IMG/VR virus record: IMGVR_UViG_3300042564_004805
Span: 64,001-128,000 of that record
Strand: one strand, 5' to 3'
Source: a virus
Length of the DNA stretch: 64,000 nt
In this document: piece by piece, positions 1 through 9,900 of the stretch
How positions within the stretch are numbered: the stretch's first letter is position 1
How the letters are laid out: every line of letters begins with the position of its first letter
Made by a program: the position numbers and the translations under genes
The notes under the pieces: generated by a model
Seen by the model: the letters and a program-made list of their open reading frames with translations, nothing else
The model's database searches: none
What the model was told of the DNA's origin: nothing

Positions 1-1308
1 AATCAAACGATCATTACCCACAGGGCGGATTTGCCCCACTACTGTTTCCTTGCTCATGTTCAAACTTCGAATAGCACTGGGATATAGACTGTTGATGTCT
101 ACACCGCCAATCCATTTGTGCATGCCTTCAACTGGGTCAGCCACATATGCACCAGCAATACCATTGGGCTCAATGTCTTCACCCTGATCGTCTTTCATGA
201 TTTCAGGATTGTCTCTACGTCGAGTAGGAACACATAAGCCAAGATCATGTGCTTCGTTAGTAATGGCATTGTCAATAAGCTGTACTGACCCCATTGTTGT
301 TTGGATCAACACTCCGTTTGTGTGTGCTAGATCATTGCTTAGATCAATGAATTTCAGCTTGCGATCAATTTTCACCAACAGCATAACGTCTTGCCTGTTA
401 TAGGCAATGAACTTTTCAAAGTCTTCGTTATAGAGCTTGTCCAAGCTGCCTTCGTAAGCTATCTTCTTGTCGCCCACTTCATACTCGCCCACAAAGTCCA
501 GTCGATAACTGTGCATCTCGTGATAGGTATGCTTGCGGTACAGTTGCAGATAGTCAAGATGGACTCTGCCCACTAGATCAAAAGTAATAGTGGGCTTGCC
601 ATAGCTTTCATACTCCCTTTTCTTGGGAAATTTGTTCCAGAGACACAGCCTTTTAGTGTGCTCCTTACTCAAAATTTGAATGATACGATTGTGCAAATAG
701 GGAATATCATAACCCTCTGAATTCCAACCTGTGAGAACATCTGCATCCTCAATGAGGGTGAGAAACACATCCAATAGCTCAGTTTCATTGCTACACAGCA
801 CAGTGTCTTCAAATTTGTCCACAACTGCTGATGCTTGCTCTACTGTGAGTGTTTTGGGTTTGAGGACAAGAGTAAAGTTTTTGCCCAGCCAACTCAAATA
901 TACAGATACTGCTGTAATGGGATTGAACGCCTCGTCAGTTGACGAGAAGCCCCGATCAGGATCAAAATCAGTTTCCAAGTCAAAAAACGCCACATGCAAC
1001 TGTGGACTTGCTGTATTTTTGTAATGTTCATAAAAACAACGGAAAATGGGATTGCTATCACTTTCATATTGTTGTGTTTTTGGAACCAAGCGACACTCTC
1101 TTTGAAACTCTTCCCAACGATTGGTTTCAAATTTATCCAGCCGTTCACCATAAATGCTAGTGTATTTTCCACGCTCACTGGGAAAATACATTACGTATTT
1201 GCTGGGATATGTGTTGTAGACTCGTTTGTGGTTTACACGCTCCACAACTTGAATACAGTGTTTGTCTTTCTCCAAAATAGCATCAACATACGTCATCCAA
1301 AACTCCAT
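1..1308 (-). CDS. 43: DNA polymerase, family B (T4 gp43-like), 3' end cut by window edge
   Basis: This is the replicative DNA polymerase with a 3'-5' proofreading exonuclease domain. Seen in the translation: ExoI motif FFDLETDFD (D110, E112), ExoII motif TGWNSEGYDIPYL, ExoIII motif YNRQDV, and polymerase motif A (DINSLYPS) just before the window ends; motifs B and C lie outside. These are the standard family B signatures, and the N-terminus resembles T4-type phage polymerases. The ATG at 1308 is chosen because it gives an N-terminus (MEFWMTYVD) like other gp43 proteins. The ATG at 1296 is the alternative; it forms an ATGA overlap with the preceding small reading frame. No strong Shine-Dalgarno sequence is visible. 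Confidence 0.95.
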   Translation of the reverse strand, partial: MEFWMTYVDAILEKDKHCIQVVERVNHKRVYNTYPSKYVMYFPSERGKYTSIYGERLDKFETNRWEEFQRECRLVPKTQQYESDSNPIFRCFYEHYKNTASPQLHVAFFDLETDFDPDRGFSSTDEAFNPITAVSVYLSWLGKNFTLVLKPKTLTVEQASAVVDKFEDTVLCSNETELLDVFLTLIEDADVLTGWNSEGYDIPYLHNRIIQILSKEHTKRLCLWNKFPKKREYESYGKPTITFDLVGRVHLDYLQLYRKHTYHEMHSYRLDFVGEYEVGDKKIAYEGSLDKLYNEDFEKFIAYNRQDVMLLVKIDRKLKFIDLSNDLAHTNGVLIQTTMGSVQLIDNAITNEAHDLGLCVPTRRRDNPEIMKDDQGEDIEPNGIAGAYVADPVEGMHKWIGGVDINSLYPSAIRSLNMSKETVVGQIRPVGNDRLI

Positions 1309-1508
1309 AATCCATATAAATTCAACCCTGTATAAAACAACATCATTACAGCGAGTAATAGATTCTTACGCAAAATACTGCTGATGGTCAAGGCTACACT
1401 GCCAAACAACCAAAACAAATACAATGTGCTCAAAGGTAATATTTGAAAGGCTTAAACGGCGACAGCCAGCAGTATGCTGGCTGTACCTAAAATCTCCAAA
1501 AAAAACAT
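1293..1508 (-). pseudogene. small membrane protein gene interrupted by an in-frame TAA
   Basis: Reading from the ATG at 1508, 18 codons (MFFLEILGTASILLAVAV) are followed by TAA at 1452-1454. The same frame then continues open for 52 more codons to TGA at 1293-1295. The whole translation is strongly hydrophobic, with three likely membrane segments (around ILLAVAV, LYLFWLFGSVALTI and LLLAVMMLFYTGLNLYGLW). That is the pattern of a small phage membrane protein of about 70 residues, loosely PnuC-like. The terminal TGA overlaps an ATG inside the polymerase start region. The simplest reading is a gene inactivated by one nonsense mutation or carrying one sequencing error. I do not recognise a specific family. 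Confidence 0.6.
1462..1484. repeat. perfect 10-bp inverted repeat, 3-nt loop
   Basis: ACAGCCAGCA and TGCTGGCTGT flank GTA, giving a stable GC-rich hairpin. It lies within the interrupted membrane-protein frame, about 150 nt upstream of the DNA polymerase start. There is no U-tract on either strand, so it is not a classical terminator. T4 gp43 represses its own translation through an operator hairpin, but that one sits right at the ribosome-binding site, so any parallel here is speculative. Confidence 0.5.
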
Positions 1509-1520
1509 TACAATCCATTT

Positions 1521-1541
1521 AGATCTTTGAGTCAAAGATCT
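1521..1541. repeat. perfect inverted repeat between dsbA-like gene and polymerase leader
   Basis: AGATCTTTGA and TCAAAGATCT surround a single central base. It lies 31 nt downstream of the dsbA-like stop codon (minus strand) and just upstream of the ATG at 1508. It could slow or end transcription of the dsbA-like gene, or be a protein-binding palindrome. No U-tract follows it. Confidence 0.4.
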
Positions 1542-1572
1542 ATAAAAATGTATCCTTGCTTTGAGTGCAGCC

Positions 1573-1848
1573 TTAGGAAACACCTGCTGCTTTTAGCACT
1601 TCTTCAACACTGTCCAGCTGTGTTTGAAGATCGTTCAAAGTGTCTTGATTCTGCTGGCTCATCTTGTAGGCGGTTCGGATAGCCATGTTTAGGATCTTTT
1701 TGTCAATATCCAGTTCCTCACTTACTGATCCCACTTGGTCTTTTAGTCCCTCTTTGAGGGTAGCAATCTCGCGCAACACATCAATACCTGAATTCACAAG
1801 GGCCATAATCTTTGAGCGATCATTTGGTCCTAGAGTGCCGATACCCAT
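1573..1848 (-). CDS. dsbA: DsbA-like dsDNA-binding / late transcription accessory protein
   Basis: A 91-aa, mostly alpha-helical protein. The second half (ELDIDKKILNMAIRTAYKMSQQN, then an acidic helix) matches the pattern of T4 DsbA and its relatives in many T4-like phages, where a Lys- and Asn-rich helix precedes an acidic tail. T4 DsbA binds double-stranded DNA near late promoters and modestly stimulates late transcription. The ATG at 1848 has GGAG about 10 nt upstream. The assignment rests on length, helix pattern and phage context, not on a catalytic motif. Confidence 0.55.
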   Translation of the reverse strand: MGIGTLGPNDRSKIMALVNSGIDVLREIATLKEGLKDQVGSVSEELDIDKKILNMAIRTAYKMSQQNQDTLNDLQTQLDSVEEVLKAAGVS

Positions 1849-1904
1849 CTACTTTTGCTCCACGTTTGTTGTATGCCATGATTGTGTGGCAGACAGCACA
1901 TGTG

Positions 1905-2900
1905 TCAAACAACAATAAGGCTGCTGGCTTGGACTCCATTGTTATATCCAATGAGGGAGAATTCTTGTGTGCTCTGGGCTTGCCAAGGAGTTTTGAATCC
2001 AGTGTACTGGTTCAACATGCCTCCAACAGAAAAGTTAAATGACTCTTGGCTTGTTAAGGGGTTTTGGAAATTAGCTACGTCCTGGAATCTATAGCCCTCT
2101 TGTGTAGTGCTCCGCCAATTCAAAGCTGTGTCGTTGAACCAAACTGTAGATCCTGACAGTGCAACAATAGCTTCTTTGCCCAGTGTGGATCGGTATAATA
2201 ACCGCGTAAATGGTTTGGATTTGCCTTGATCTTTTAAATTATCAAACAATGTCCATTCTGTGCTTGTGGTTTGAAAATCGTTGGTATAGGCTATCCAGCC
2301 TTTGCCGCCCAGCCAAACTTTTACACTACTTCCTACGTGGGCTTCAATACTGTAAATACCGCCAGGGATAATATCTGGAAGTAGTATTCTTGTCCAAGAG
2401 TCAGTGTTGTCTTCACTATAGATTACCACAGGCTGTCGCAGATGATTTGTGCAGCCCACAGCAATCCATTTTCCTAGGCCCAAGTGTTTGATATCAAACA
2501 AAGTCATGGGTTCTTGATAACTGACAAATTTTCTGACCCAAGTTGCTGGACCACCATTTCCAGACACTGCGACAAATCCAGTTTCTGCAAGGTTACTGAA
2601 GTTTTTTTCATGTCCCACAACTGTGAACAATCCTTGTCCCCATGTGATTTTGTTAACAAGCCAACTTTTGTTTTCAGGAGTGTAGGAATACCAATTTACA
2701 CCATCACCACTTACTGTGAAGTCTCCAAAATTTGTAGCACCAACCCACGTATTGTTTCCATACGCCATGGATTGTATGCTGCCCAGTCCATTGACTGGAC
2801 TATTGCCTGTAGTCCAGCCTAATTCATTGGTAGAGAAGGCATATAATGCCCTGCTGTACCACCGTGTGGGATCCATACCAAAACTATACAAAGTTGCCAT
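1905..2900 (-). CDS. predicted beta-propeller virion protein (BNR/YCF48-like repeats)
   Basis: 331 aa with irregular repeats ending in patterns such as YGNNTWVGA, SGDGVNWYSY, GQGLFTVVG, GLGKWIAVG, SEDNTDSWTR and GSTVWFNDTALNW. These are the 'S-D-x-x-x-W' and 'G-x-W-V-A-V-G' signatures of sialidase-type (BNR/YCF48) propeller blades. There is no signal peptide and no sialidase active-site pattern that I can identify, so it is more likely a binding or structural protein than an enzyme. It ends close to dsbA-like and starts 7 nt after the neighbouring gene's stop, in the same transcription unit as the polyvalent proteins. No clear Shine-Dalgarno is visible. Confidence 0.6.
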   Translation of the reverse strand: MATLYSFGMDPTRWYSRALYAFSTNELGWTTGNSPVNGLGSIQSMAYGNNTWVGATNFGDFTVSGDGVNWYSYTPENKSWLVNKITWGQGLFTVVGHEKNFSNLAETGFVAVSGNGGPATWVRKFVSYQEPMTLFDIKHLGLGKWIAVGCTNHLRQPVVIYSEDNTDSWTRILLPDIIPGGIYSIEAHVGSSVKVWLGGKGWIAYTNDFQTTSTEWTLFDNLKDQGKSKPFTRLLYRSTLGKEAIVALSGSTVWFNDTALNWRSTTQEGYRFQDVANFQNPLTSQESFNFSVGGMLNQYTGFKTPWQAQSTQEFSLIGYNNGVQASSLIVV

Positions 2901-2906
2901 TTCAGC

Positions 2907-4022
2907 TTATTTAACCGAGGGAAATTTGCCATTGCTTTGAGTTTGAGGAGGAACTCCTCCTGCTGTGACTTTGTTGAGAAATTTCCGGGCTTGTTTTTGA
3001 ACAGCATCAGGTCCCACATCGGTGGTAGTGTTCACACCTTTAACTATCTTGCCCACACCAGCTGTTTCGCCAAGACTGGGTTTGAGAATCAAGTAGCCAT
3101 CTGTTCCTGGCGAGAGAGAGTAGGGAAAACTCTCTTGCTTGGTTACCCAAGTCCAACCCAGATGTCTTGCTAATTTTGGTGCCATACTCTTATAACGCTT
3201 TTTCCTGCTCGGGGCCCAAGCCTGGAACCAAAGTCCATTTACAGGTAAGGTTTTTTGATGATCAATAGCATACTTGAGAAGTTGAAACACAGCACTGAAG
3301 ACTTTAAAGGCTGAACCTGTGCCACTTATGTCCATGCCATACTCTGTGTGCCTAAATTCCACCTCGTAAATACCCCTCTTCTGAGGCTCTTGCAATCGAG
3401 ACATTCGAAGCTCGTATTCGTTGCCATCAATTTCAAACAAAAAATCAATATAGCTGTCGCCTTCTGTTTTTATCTTCCATTTATCCCGGGGAAGTTGGTA
3501 ATCAAAAGCCTCTTGCAATTTTGGTTGAACTATTGCACTGGGCTTATATACAACAAAGTCACTTGTGTCAAAATCAAAATATACTTTGGCACCAGCTCTC
3601 TGCGCCAACATTTGACCCAATGCGCTATAGAGCTTGTTCCTGCTGCCGCGTCCACCAATAAAAGTCAAGTAGTCCCATTCATGAGATCCAAGCCAACCAA
3701 AGAGGCGTCGCACCAATTCTTTCCACAAGGGTATGGCCTTAAGGCCCATTGTGCCAGTTTGTTCTATTTCCCCATCCACTGTCCATAACCAAACATAGCC
3801 CTTGGCTTGTGGATTGGGCTCTAAATCACTGGCAGCCAATGCATCCTGTAAGTCTTTTTGATTTTTATCTTGAGTAAGTCTTTGTTCGACTAAATGGTCA
3901 TCATACTCAAAGCTTGTAATATATCTTGAAACTGAGCCCACATTGTCTTGTTGCCATTTGGTTGTCAATGGCTGATAAGCTTCTAGCAACTTCTTTAAGG
4001 GCACTAAATGGTAAATTCTCAT
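2907..4022 (-). CDS. module-sharing protein, relative of the giant neighbours
   Basis: 371 aa, no recognised enzyme motif. It begins with MRIYHLVPLKKLLEAY, which echoes the YH-[LMS]-T/V openings of the ADP-ribosyltransferase-like modules next door. Around residues 110-150 it has the motif WDYLTFIGGRGSRNKLYSAL. The 964-aa neighbour carries two copies of the same element (WDYLVFAGAGDSRQRVY and WDYINFSGDERSRNKLY). So a roughly 130-residue module has been duplicated within and between these genes. The start ATG overlaps the neighbour's TGA (GTATGAG), indicating translational coupling. Function is unknown; a virion or ejected protein is my inference from the neighbours. Confidence 0.6.
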   Translation of the reverse strand: MRIYHLVPLKKLLEAYQPLTTKWQQDNVGSVSRYITSFEYDDHLVEQRLTQDKNQKDLQDALAASDLEPNPQAKGYVWLWTVDGEIEQTGTMGLKAIPLWKELVRRLFGWLGSHEWDYLTFIGGRGSRNKLYSALGQMLAQRAGAKVYFDFDTSDFVVYKPSAIVQPKLQEAFDYQLPRDKWKIKTEGDSYIDFLFEIDGNEYELRMSRLQEPQKRGIYEVEFRHTEYGMDISGTGSAFKVFSAVFQLLKYAIDHQKTLPVNGLWFQAWAPSRKKRYKSMAPKLARHLGWTWVTKQESFPYSLSPGTDGYLILKPSLGETAGVGKIVKGVNTTTDVGPDAVQKQARKFLNKVTAGGVPPQTQSNGKFPSVK

Positions 4023-6913
4023 ACTTTTATAAGGTTTCCTTTGAGATCTGTGATAGTAATCCTATCAATACTTACAGGTGTTACCTGACAATTGGGCAGC
4101 AAATTATCTCTATCTGAAGGCTGCATGGTATCTACTGGCATATATGCTCGTGCAGTTTTATCCTCAGGTGTTATTTCCCAACTTAAGATGTATTTGCCAA
4201 ACCAATCATGCTCACCAACATCAAAAAATATAGCAATAACTGGAGTGAAAGGATATTCCACAGTGCTATATCGGCCAAATTCTCTAGCACCAGTCTCATC
4301 ATATTTTGGTTTCAGTCCGCCTGACTTTATTATACTTGTAAGCTTATTGGTCATATGGTATACTCGCTGGCCCACAATACTTTTGCCTGGATATAAATTA
4401 TATTGGGAATATTGCATGCCAGGCTCATACCAAATATTTGCTCCAGGACGCAAACCTTTGTAACTTAAACTTTCGTCCAAGTTAGTGAATGATGCAAGCT
4501 TGTCCTGCTTGACAATTGCAAAGCTTTTGTTAGTGTGCAACACTGTGCTATCAGCAGGTGCCAACTGTTTTGCCAGCCGGAGATAGAGCTTGTTGCGGCT
4601 GCGCTCATCCCCACTGAAGTTGATGTAGTCCCAGCTGTGGGTCTGGAAAAACCATTTGAGTTTTCGTATAATCAAATCAAATAATTGGGCACTTTTTTGG
4701 TCAAACATACCTGTTACAGAGATGCTGTGATCTACAGAGAAGGACACTTCATATCCAACCCAGTTTTCTGGCACTTGCTTTTGCAAGATAGTTTGAAGCT
4801 CATAAGAAGCGTCTTTTACGACTGCTATTTGCACTTCACTGCCAGCAAATTCAAATTCAGTGTAGTGGGTTGAACCGCCCTTTATTGATTGCCAATCTCC
4901 AGGAAGTGGCTTGCCTTTAAAAACTTCATCCAGCTCTTGAGATTTTGCTGCCAACAAATGGTTTTTGATCAGCAGGAACCAATCTCCAAATTGCATTGGC
5001 TCTGAATCAAGTCCTGGAGATATCTGACTCAATATTTTAGTATATACTCTTTGTCTACTGTCCCCAGCACCTGCGAAGACCAAATAGTCCCATTCTATAT
5101 TTTGTAGTAGTCCTATGATTTTTCCTACAACAATTGAAATTACATTCGCTGCACCTGTGCCTAGTAAGCCTGTTGGATCAGTTTCGCCATCTACCCTGAA
5201 TATTATTTCTCTGCCAACCAGGTTTGCTCCAGCCTCTATGTTTTTCTTCATCAACACATAGGCACCAGATTGGGCCCAATCCCGACTCACACTTATTGTG
5301 ATCTTATATCCTTGAAGATCAAACTCTGTTTCAAACATTTCTGCGTCGCCGCTTCCATATTTTTTCCAATCGCCTGGAATATGCTCACCACTTATGATTT
5401 CATCAACTCTAGTTGCTCCGCCGCAATGTTTGTTTTGAAACCAGTTGGCTTGGCGTTTGTCTAGAGTTGTAGCACCCTGGCGTGTTTTGAGTTTTTGTGT
5501 TTTGTCACATGTGACACCTCCGCCATACAGTCTGGTGATTTTGGATTTGAGAGTGCCAGGCGCACCTTTGCGCTCTGTTAACAATGTATCAACAGGCATT
5601 TTCTCCCAATGCAGCCATGCTGATGGTGCAACTTGGTTGTGCACACCAGGATCGTATTCTACAACCTTTCCTCGGTATATCTCCCTTATTTGATTCGCTG
5701 GTATAGAGCCTTTGACTCCCACTTCATGTGATCCTGTGCCTTGCACATGCACAATTTTTGATTCATCAGGTTTGGGCACTGCAATTACCCATGCTGGATT
5801 GTCCCAGTTGGCTTTTTGATTCCATGGTGCAAAACTATGAGCATAAGTTTCAGCTGACCTGGGTTCAGTTGAAAAATAGGTTAAGCCCTGTTGCCCAGCC
5901 AAGTTATACTCGCCTTTGCTTTGTATCACTCCTGTTTTTTTGATATTTTGAAATTCATGATTACTCATGCCCCTATACACTAGGTTGGGATTTGGAGTTA
6001 TGTTTAAATTGGCACGCAAATGAGATTTGGGAACAAGCTGATCTTTTACGGCGATGACTTTGCCATCATCGTCTTCAAGTGGGTCACTTTTGATGTCAAA
6101 ATAATTGGGATCATATTCGCCCAATCTACCTCTCCAGGTTACACGGTATGTGTCTCTTTTGTTTTCATTTTCTTCTGAGAGACTTTTTTGAGTCTTTAAC
6201 AGCAGTTCAAAAAACGGGCCAGATACACTAGTGTTTGCTCTCTGTGGTACAAGACGCAGGTTGAGTGCTTCAATCCATTCAGGTTTGATGTGCCTAGCAC
6301 GCAATCCACCGACAAAAAACAAATGAGTTTCAACAGGTGCATCGCCTTCAGTTTCTAGGACCGCATACATTCTGTTGCGGCCTTCGTGCCCAATTACTCT
6401 TGCGGATTTATTATAACGACCTTTTTCCCATTCTATTGGTATGTCTAAGACCAGCCAAGGACTGGCCATTCCCTGCCCTTGATCTAGTTGCTGTTTGATA
6501 TAATCCACACTCCCAGCATGTTCTCTTGACAAAGGGCTAGCCAATTTCAAAAATACACTGGGCTTCATCGCGACTCTCAAGCCAAGATAATCCACATTCT
6601 TATTGTCAGGCACTTCCCCAATGCCACTCACATTGTCGATTTTTACTTCATTTAGCAGGGCAAACAGCTCTATCAGAAGAGCTTCTTGAGCAGGCTTTTT
6701 CTCAAGTTTGCTCAATTTCTTGTAATAGTTAAGATCCTCACCCAAGTGATCCAAGGCTATTTCTCGCGCCACACTCCGCAACCGGGTGTGTTCCATCTCC
6801 ACTTTGATGCCCTGTGCCAGCTGTTTCTCCACAGAGTCTGTTGACACTTTGTATTTTTTAGCCAGCTCAGCTACGCTACTGGTAGGCTTGTTCAATAGGT
6901 CATTCAGTTTCAT
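4019..6913 (-). CDS. giant polyvalent protein with ADP-ribosyltransferase-like domains
   Basis: 964 aa from the ATG at 6913, which lies inside the upstream gene's last codons (coupled). Domain order as I read it: residues about 10-75, DUF5661-like helical domain (motif VAREIALDHLGEDLNYY); 95-225, a domain with GHEGRNRMYAV; 310-420, ADP-ribosyltransferase-like fold (VYRGMS, LTYFSTEP); 520-840, two copies of the module with the WDYL-x-F-x-G...SRxxxY motif; 850-960, a second ADP-ribosyltransferase-like domain opening with RVYHMT and GGLKP. Chains of unrelated effector domains are typical of phage polyvalent proteins. The N-terminus MKLNDLLNK resembles capsid-targeting leaders of T4 internal head proteins. 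Catalytic competence of the transferase-like domains is not established. Confidence 0.7.
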   Translation of the reverse strand: MKLNDLLNKPTSSVAELAKKYKVSTDSVEKQLAQGIKVEMEHTRLRSVAREIALDHLGEDLNYYKKLSKLEKKPAQEALLIELFALLNEVKIDNVSGIGEVPDNKNVDYLGLRVAMKPSVFLKLASPLSREHAGSVDYIKQQLDQGQGMASPWLVLDIPIEWEKGRYNKSARVIGHEGRNRMYAVLETEGDAPVETHLFFVGGLRARHIKPEWIEALNLRLVPQRANTSVSGPFFELLLKTQKSLSEENENKRDTYRVTWRGRLGEYDPNYFDIKSDPLEDDDGKVIAVKDQLVPKSHLRANLNITPNPNLVYRGMSNHEFQNIKKTGVIQSKGEYNLAGQQGLTYFSTEPRSAETYAHSFAPWNQKANWDNPAWVIAVPKPDESKIVHVQGTGSHEVGVKGSIPANQIREIYRGKVVEYDPGVHNQVAPSAWLHWEKMPVDTLLTERKGAPGTLKSKITRLYGGGVTCDKTQKLKTRQGATTLDKRQANWFQNKHCGGATRVDEIISGEHIPGDWKKYGSGDAEMFETEFDLQGYKITISVSRDWAQSGAYVLMKKNIEAGANLVGREIIFRVDGETDPTGLLGTGAANVISIVVGKIIGLLQNIEWDYLVFAGAGDSRQRVYTKILSQISPGLDSEPMQFGDWFLLIKNHLLAAKSQELDEVFKGKPLPGDWQSIKGGSTHYTEFEFAGSEVQIAVVKDASYELQTILQKQVPENWVGYEVSFSVDHSISVTGMFDQKSAQLFDLIIRKLKWFFQTHSWDYINFSGDERSRNKLYLRLAKQLAPADSTVLHTNKSFAIVKQDKLASFTNLDESLSYKGLRPGANIWYEPGMQYSQYNLYPGKSIVGQRVYHMTNKLTSIIKSGGLKPKYDETGAREFGRYSTVEYPFTPVIAIFFDVGEHDWFGKYILSWEITPEDKTARAYMPVDTMQPSDRDNLLPNCQVTPVSIDRITITDLKGNLIKV

Positions 6914-9900
6914 TAGGATCTTCTTCAAGGTTGCGGATTTTTTTCACCGTTGTAGTAGGCTTTCCCCAAGGTTCCGGCCAGCGTTGCGTAAATTTCAGCC
7001 TCACATTGGCTGCAGGAATTGGCTTGTAGATGACCCATGCATCGTAATCGTGCTGAATATCCAATGCTGGATCAGGAGTTAGATCATTGGGATCTTGAAC
7101 CTTGATTTCCCATATATCCATACTCTCGCCCTCATCTTGACTCCAATAGTAAGCCCAATCTTCAGCTTGTTCAAAAGTTTCAAACAGAAACACACCTGGT
7201 TGTCGCAATATATGATCATGTTCCTTTGTTTTGGGAACAAGTCCTCTCTGGCGTATGCTCAAACGGTTTCTTGTTCTTGTGACATGATAGAGTTTAGTGG
7301 GCAGTGGCTCATCTCCCTGCCCGAGCCACGGGGCAGCTTCTGAGACCTGGTCTTTGTTTAAATCTAGTAACATCACAGGATACCCAGTTGAACTGCGAGC
7401 TATTTCTTTGAAGTCATAAGACTTATACCATTTCTCAAGTTGTGATTGTCTTTTGGGATCATCTGAGACAGCAGTGAGAATGACAGCATGAGCCTGGTTG
7501 TCTATTGCATCCCCAATACCAGCCTCTAAAATCCAGCTACCTACTCCAGACCCTTGATGATCTTCCTCGACCCATATGTTTTTGAACACAGCTATTGTTT
7601 TGTATCTGCGTTGCAATTTTTCTGCAAGGTCGGCGGGTGCATTTTCACTTGCAAGATAATTGACCAATTGTGGGGTAGATGTATCAGTTATGTAGGCTTC
7701 GAGACCTCCATGTTCCTCTTGTTGATCAATGCTTATGCTTTCATTTGTCTTGCTCTTGCCCCAGTTTTTTGCACCCTTTTTCCTGCACTGCACTAATGCA
7801 CCGCTGGCATAGGCACTGGGCCAAACTTTGTAGCGACTCTTGACTTTGTAGTAGCAGGCATCTTGTTTTTCACTGAGCATAGAGTAGTTAACCATTTGGC
7901 CTCCGCAATGTGGACAACTGGAGTTTTCTTTCAGCTCATGCTCTGTCAAAGCCAGTTGTATGTTTTTCACATCTTCTGTGCGTATGTGCACAAGATTGCT
8001 CATGCCCATGCTTCGACTGTTCCAATAGCCTTGGTTGTGGAGATGCATCATCATATAGTAGAGATATTCTGGCATCAGCTGTTCAGTAGCTGTGACTTTG
8101 ATTCCAATATGATAGGGACTGAATTCTTTGGCTGGTGTGCCCACATTTGTTCTATCACTGCGTCGCACAAGCCAAAAGTCAGCATCAGGAAAATTAGTTT
8201 TGATAGTGCAGAGATCTCCCAATTTTGTAGAGCCAACACTTTCTTTTGTGGCTACGTTCCGGGCCTTGCCTTCACGTTCAGGATTGGGATCTTCTCTACG
8301 CTTGCGCCTAGCAGCAGTTGCACGTTTTTTCTTGCCCAGTGCCCAAGCCTTCCGCTGTGGCAGGCATTTGGGCTTGCCTTCGCCTTCACTGCCTCTAGCA
8401 CAGTCGCCTCTGATCTTGCCATCTGTCCCAAATCGCACCCATTTTTGTTTGAACCAATCACGCAAGCTTTCATCCAAATATTGCGCTTCCCAATCCATGA
8501 AGTTTTCAGCAAATTTTTGGCACCGTTCTCGTATGTTTGTATCAGCAGTAACCATAATATTGAAAGTGCGTTGACTTTGGGATTGAGTTGTATCAGAGTA
8601 GCCGCAATAGACTTTTTTGACAGGACTCTTGTTGATTAGGTCAGTACAACTTTCACCATATCTTGGCATCTGCTCGCTGCATGGACTGCATGTGGTTACA
8701 ATTATACAGCCATCAGGTATGCTTCCGTATTTTTTACGATAAGCCCTCATAGCCAATCGTTCAGCATGATACCATTTGTCATTGGCAAATGTGCTGAAAC
8801 CTATTACAAGACGGTTGCGGGGATCCAACAACCCTGCGGCTACCCATCCGTATTTGTCAGGGTTTTTCTTTCGTCTGGTGTCAACTAGGTTACACAATGC
8901 AACTAAGATGCGATCCAGCTTTTTATAGTTGTGTATTTCTACGTTATTGTTTTCATTCAAGGGCTTGCTAGTTGTCTTTCCGCCCTTTTGTCGTTTGCGT
9001 CTAGCAGCACAGTGAGCACGTTGGCTGAACCCTTGAGGATTAGAGCAGTTGATACTCTTCTTATACTTTTTGGTCCATTTTTCCTCAACAACAGAGGGAT
9101 TGCCATTCTCTATACCACTAGATTCCCACTTGCGGAAAAGAGGATGGTCAACACTTTTGGGACTGTAGACTTCCATGCTGCGATAGGCATAGTCGTTGCC
9201 ACCCAAGTATTGCACATACCCTCTCAAAGCCCAAGCGCCCATGGCAGGTGCAGCACTGTGGTGAGTATAATGTTCGCTATCCGCAGCCACAACACTGCCA
9301 TCTTTGTAGATCACAAATCTGGCACTGTGATACTTGTTGTTGCGTGCCAACCTTTTCAAATCTTGAATTGTGGGATTTTTGTGAACCATACGCTGGTCTT
9401 CATCAGTCCAAGCTTCTTCCAACTTCTTTCCCATTTGGACTAAACTGGTGCCTGTAAATGGGTTGTTTGATCCTCTGTTCTCCACATCGTAACCCAGCTT
9501 GTGATAAAAGCCTTCGCTTTCCCATTTGGCCTCTACGACGCTCTTGGTGGCCCCTTTGTTCTTTGCGATAGTCAAGGCTTGTAACATCAACGCTTTGCCA
9601 GCACCAGGTTTGTTGTCATAACTGCCCAACCATTTCACATGCGCCACTTGATTTTCAATCACCACATGTATTGCAGTTACACTGAACACGCCTAGATCTG
9701 GGGTATAGTTATAGAGGAAAATGCTATTTTTTCCCAAGTTGGGATTGTCAAGTGCTCGTAAGTTATTTTTAACCACATAAGCAACAGCCTCTAAGGCTTT
9801 GAAATCCTTGTCAAGTTTTTCATACTTTGGTCCCGCAGCATCATAGCTGGCGTCGTTAATCTCTTCTTGCTCATATGTGATTGCACCCAATAAGTCTTCT

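Noticed and set aside
7863-8639. Long plus-strand open frames opposite the giant polyvalent gene (also at 8128-8574 and 8931-9443)
   Set aside because: They are antisense to a gene with multiple recognisable domains, have no ribosome-binding sites and encode no recognisable protein.
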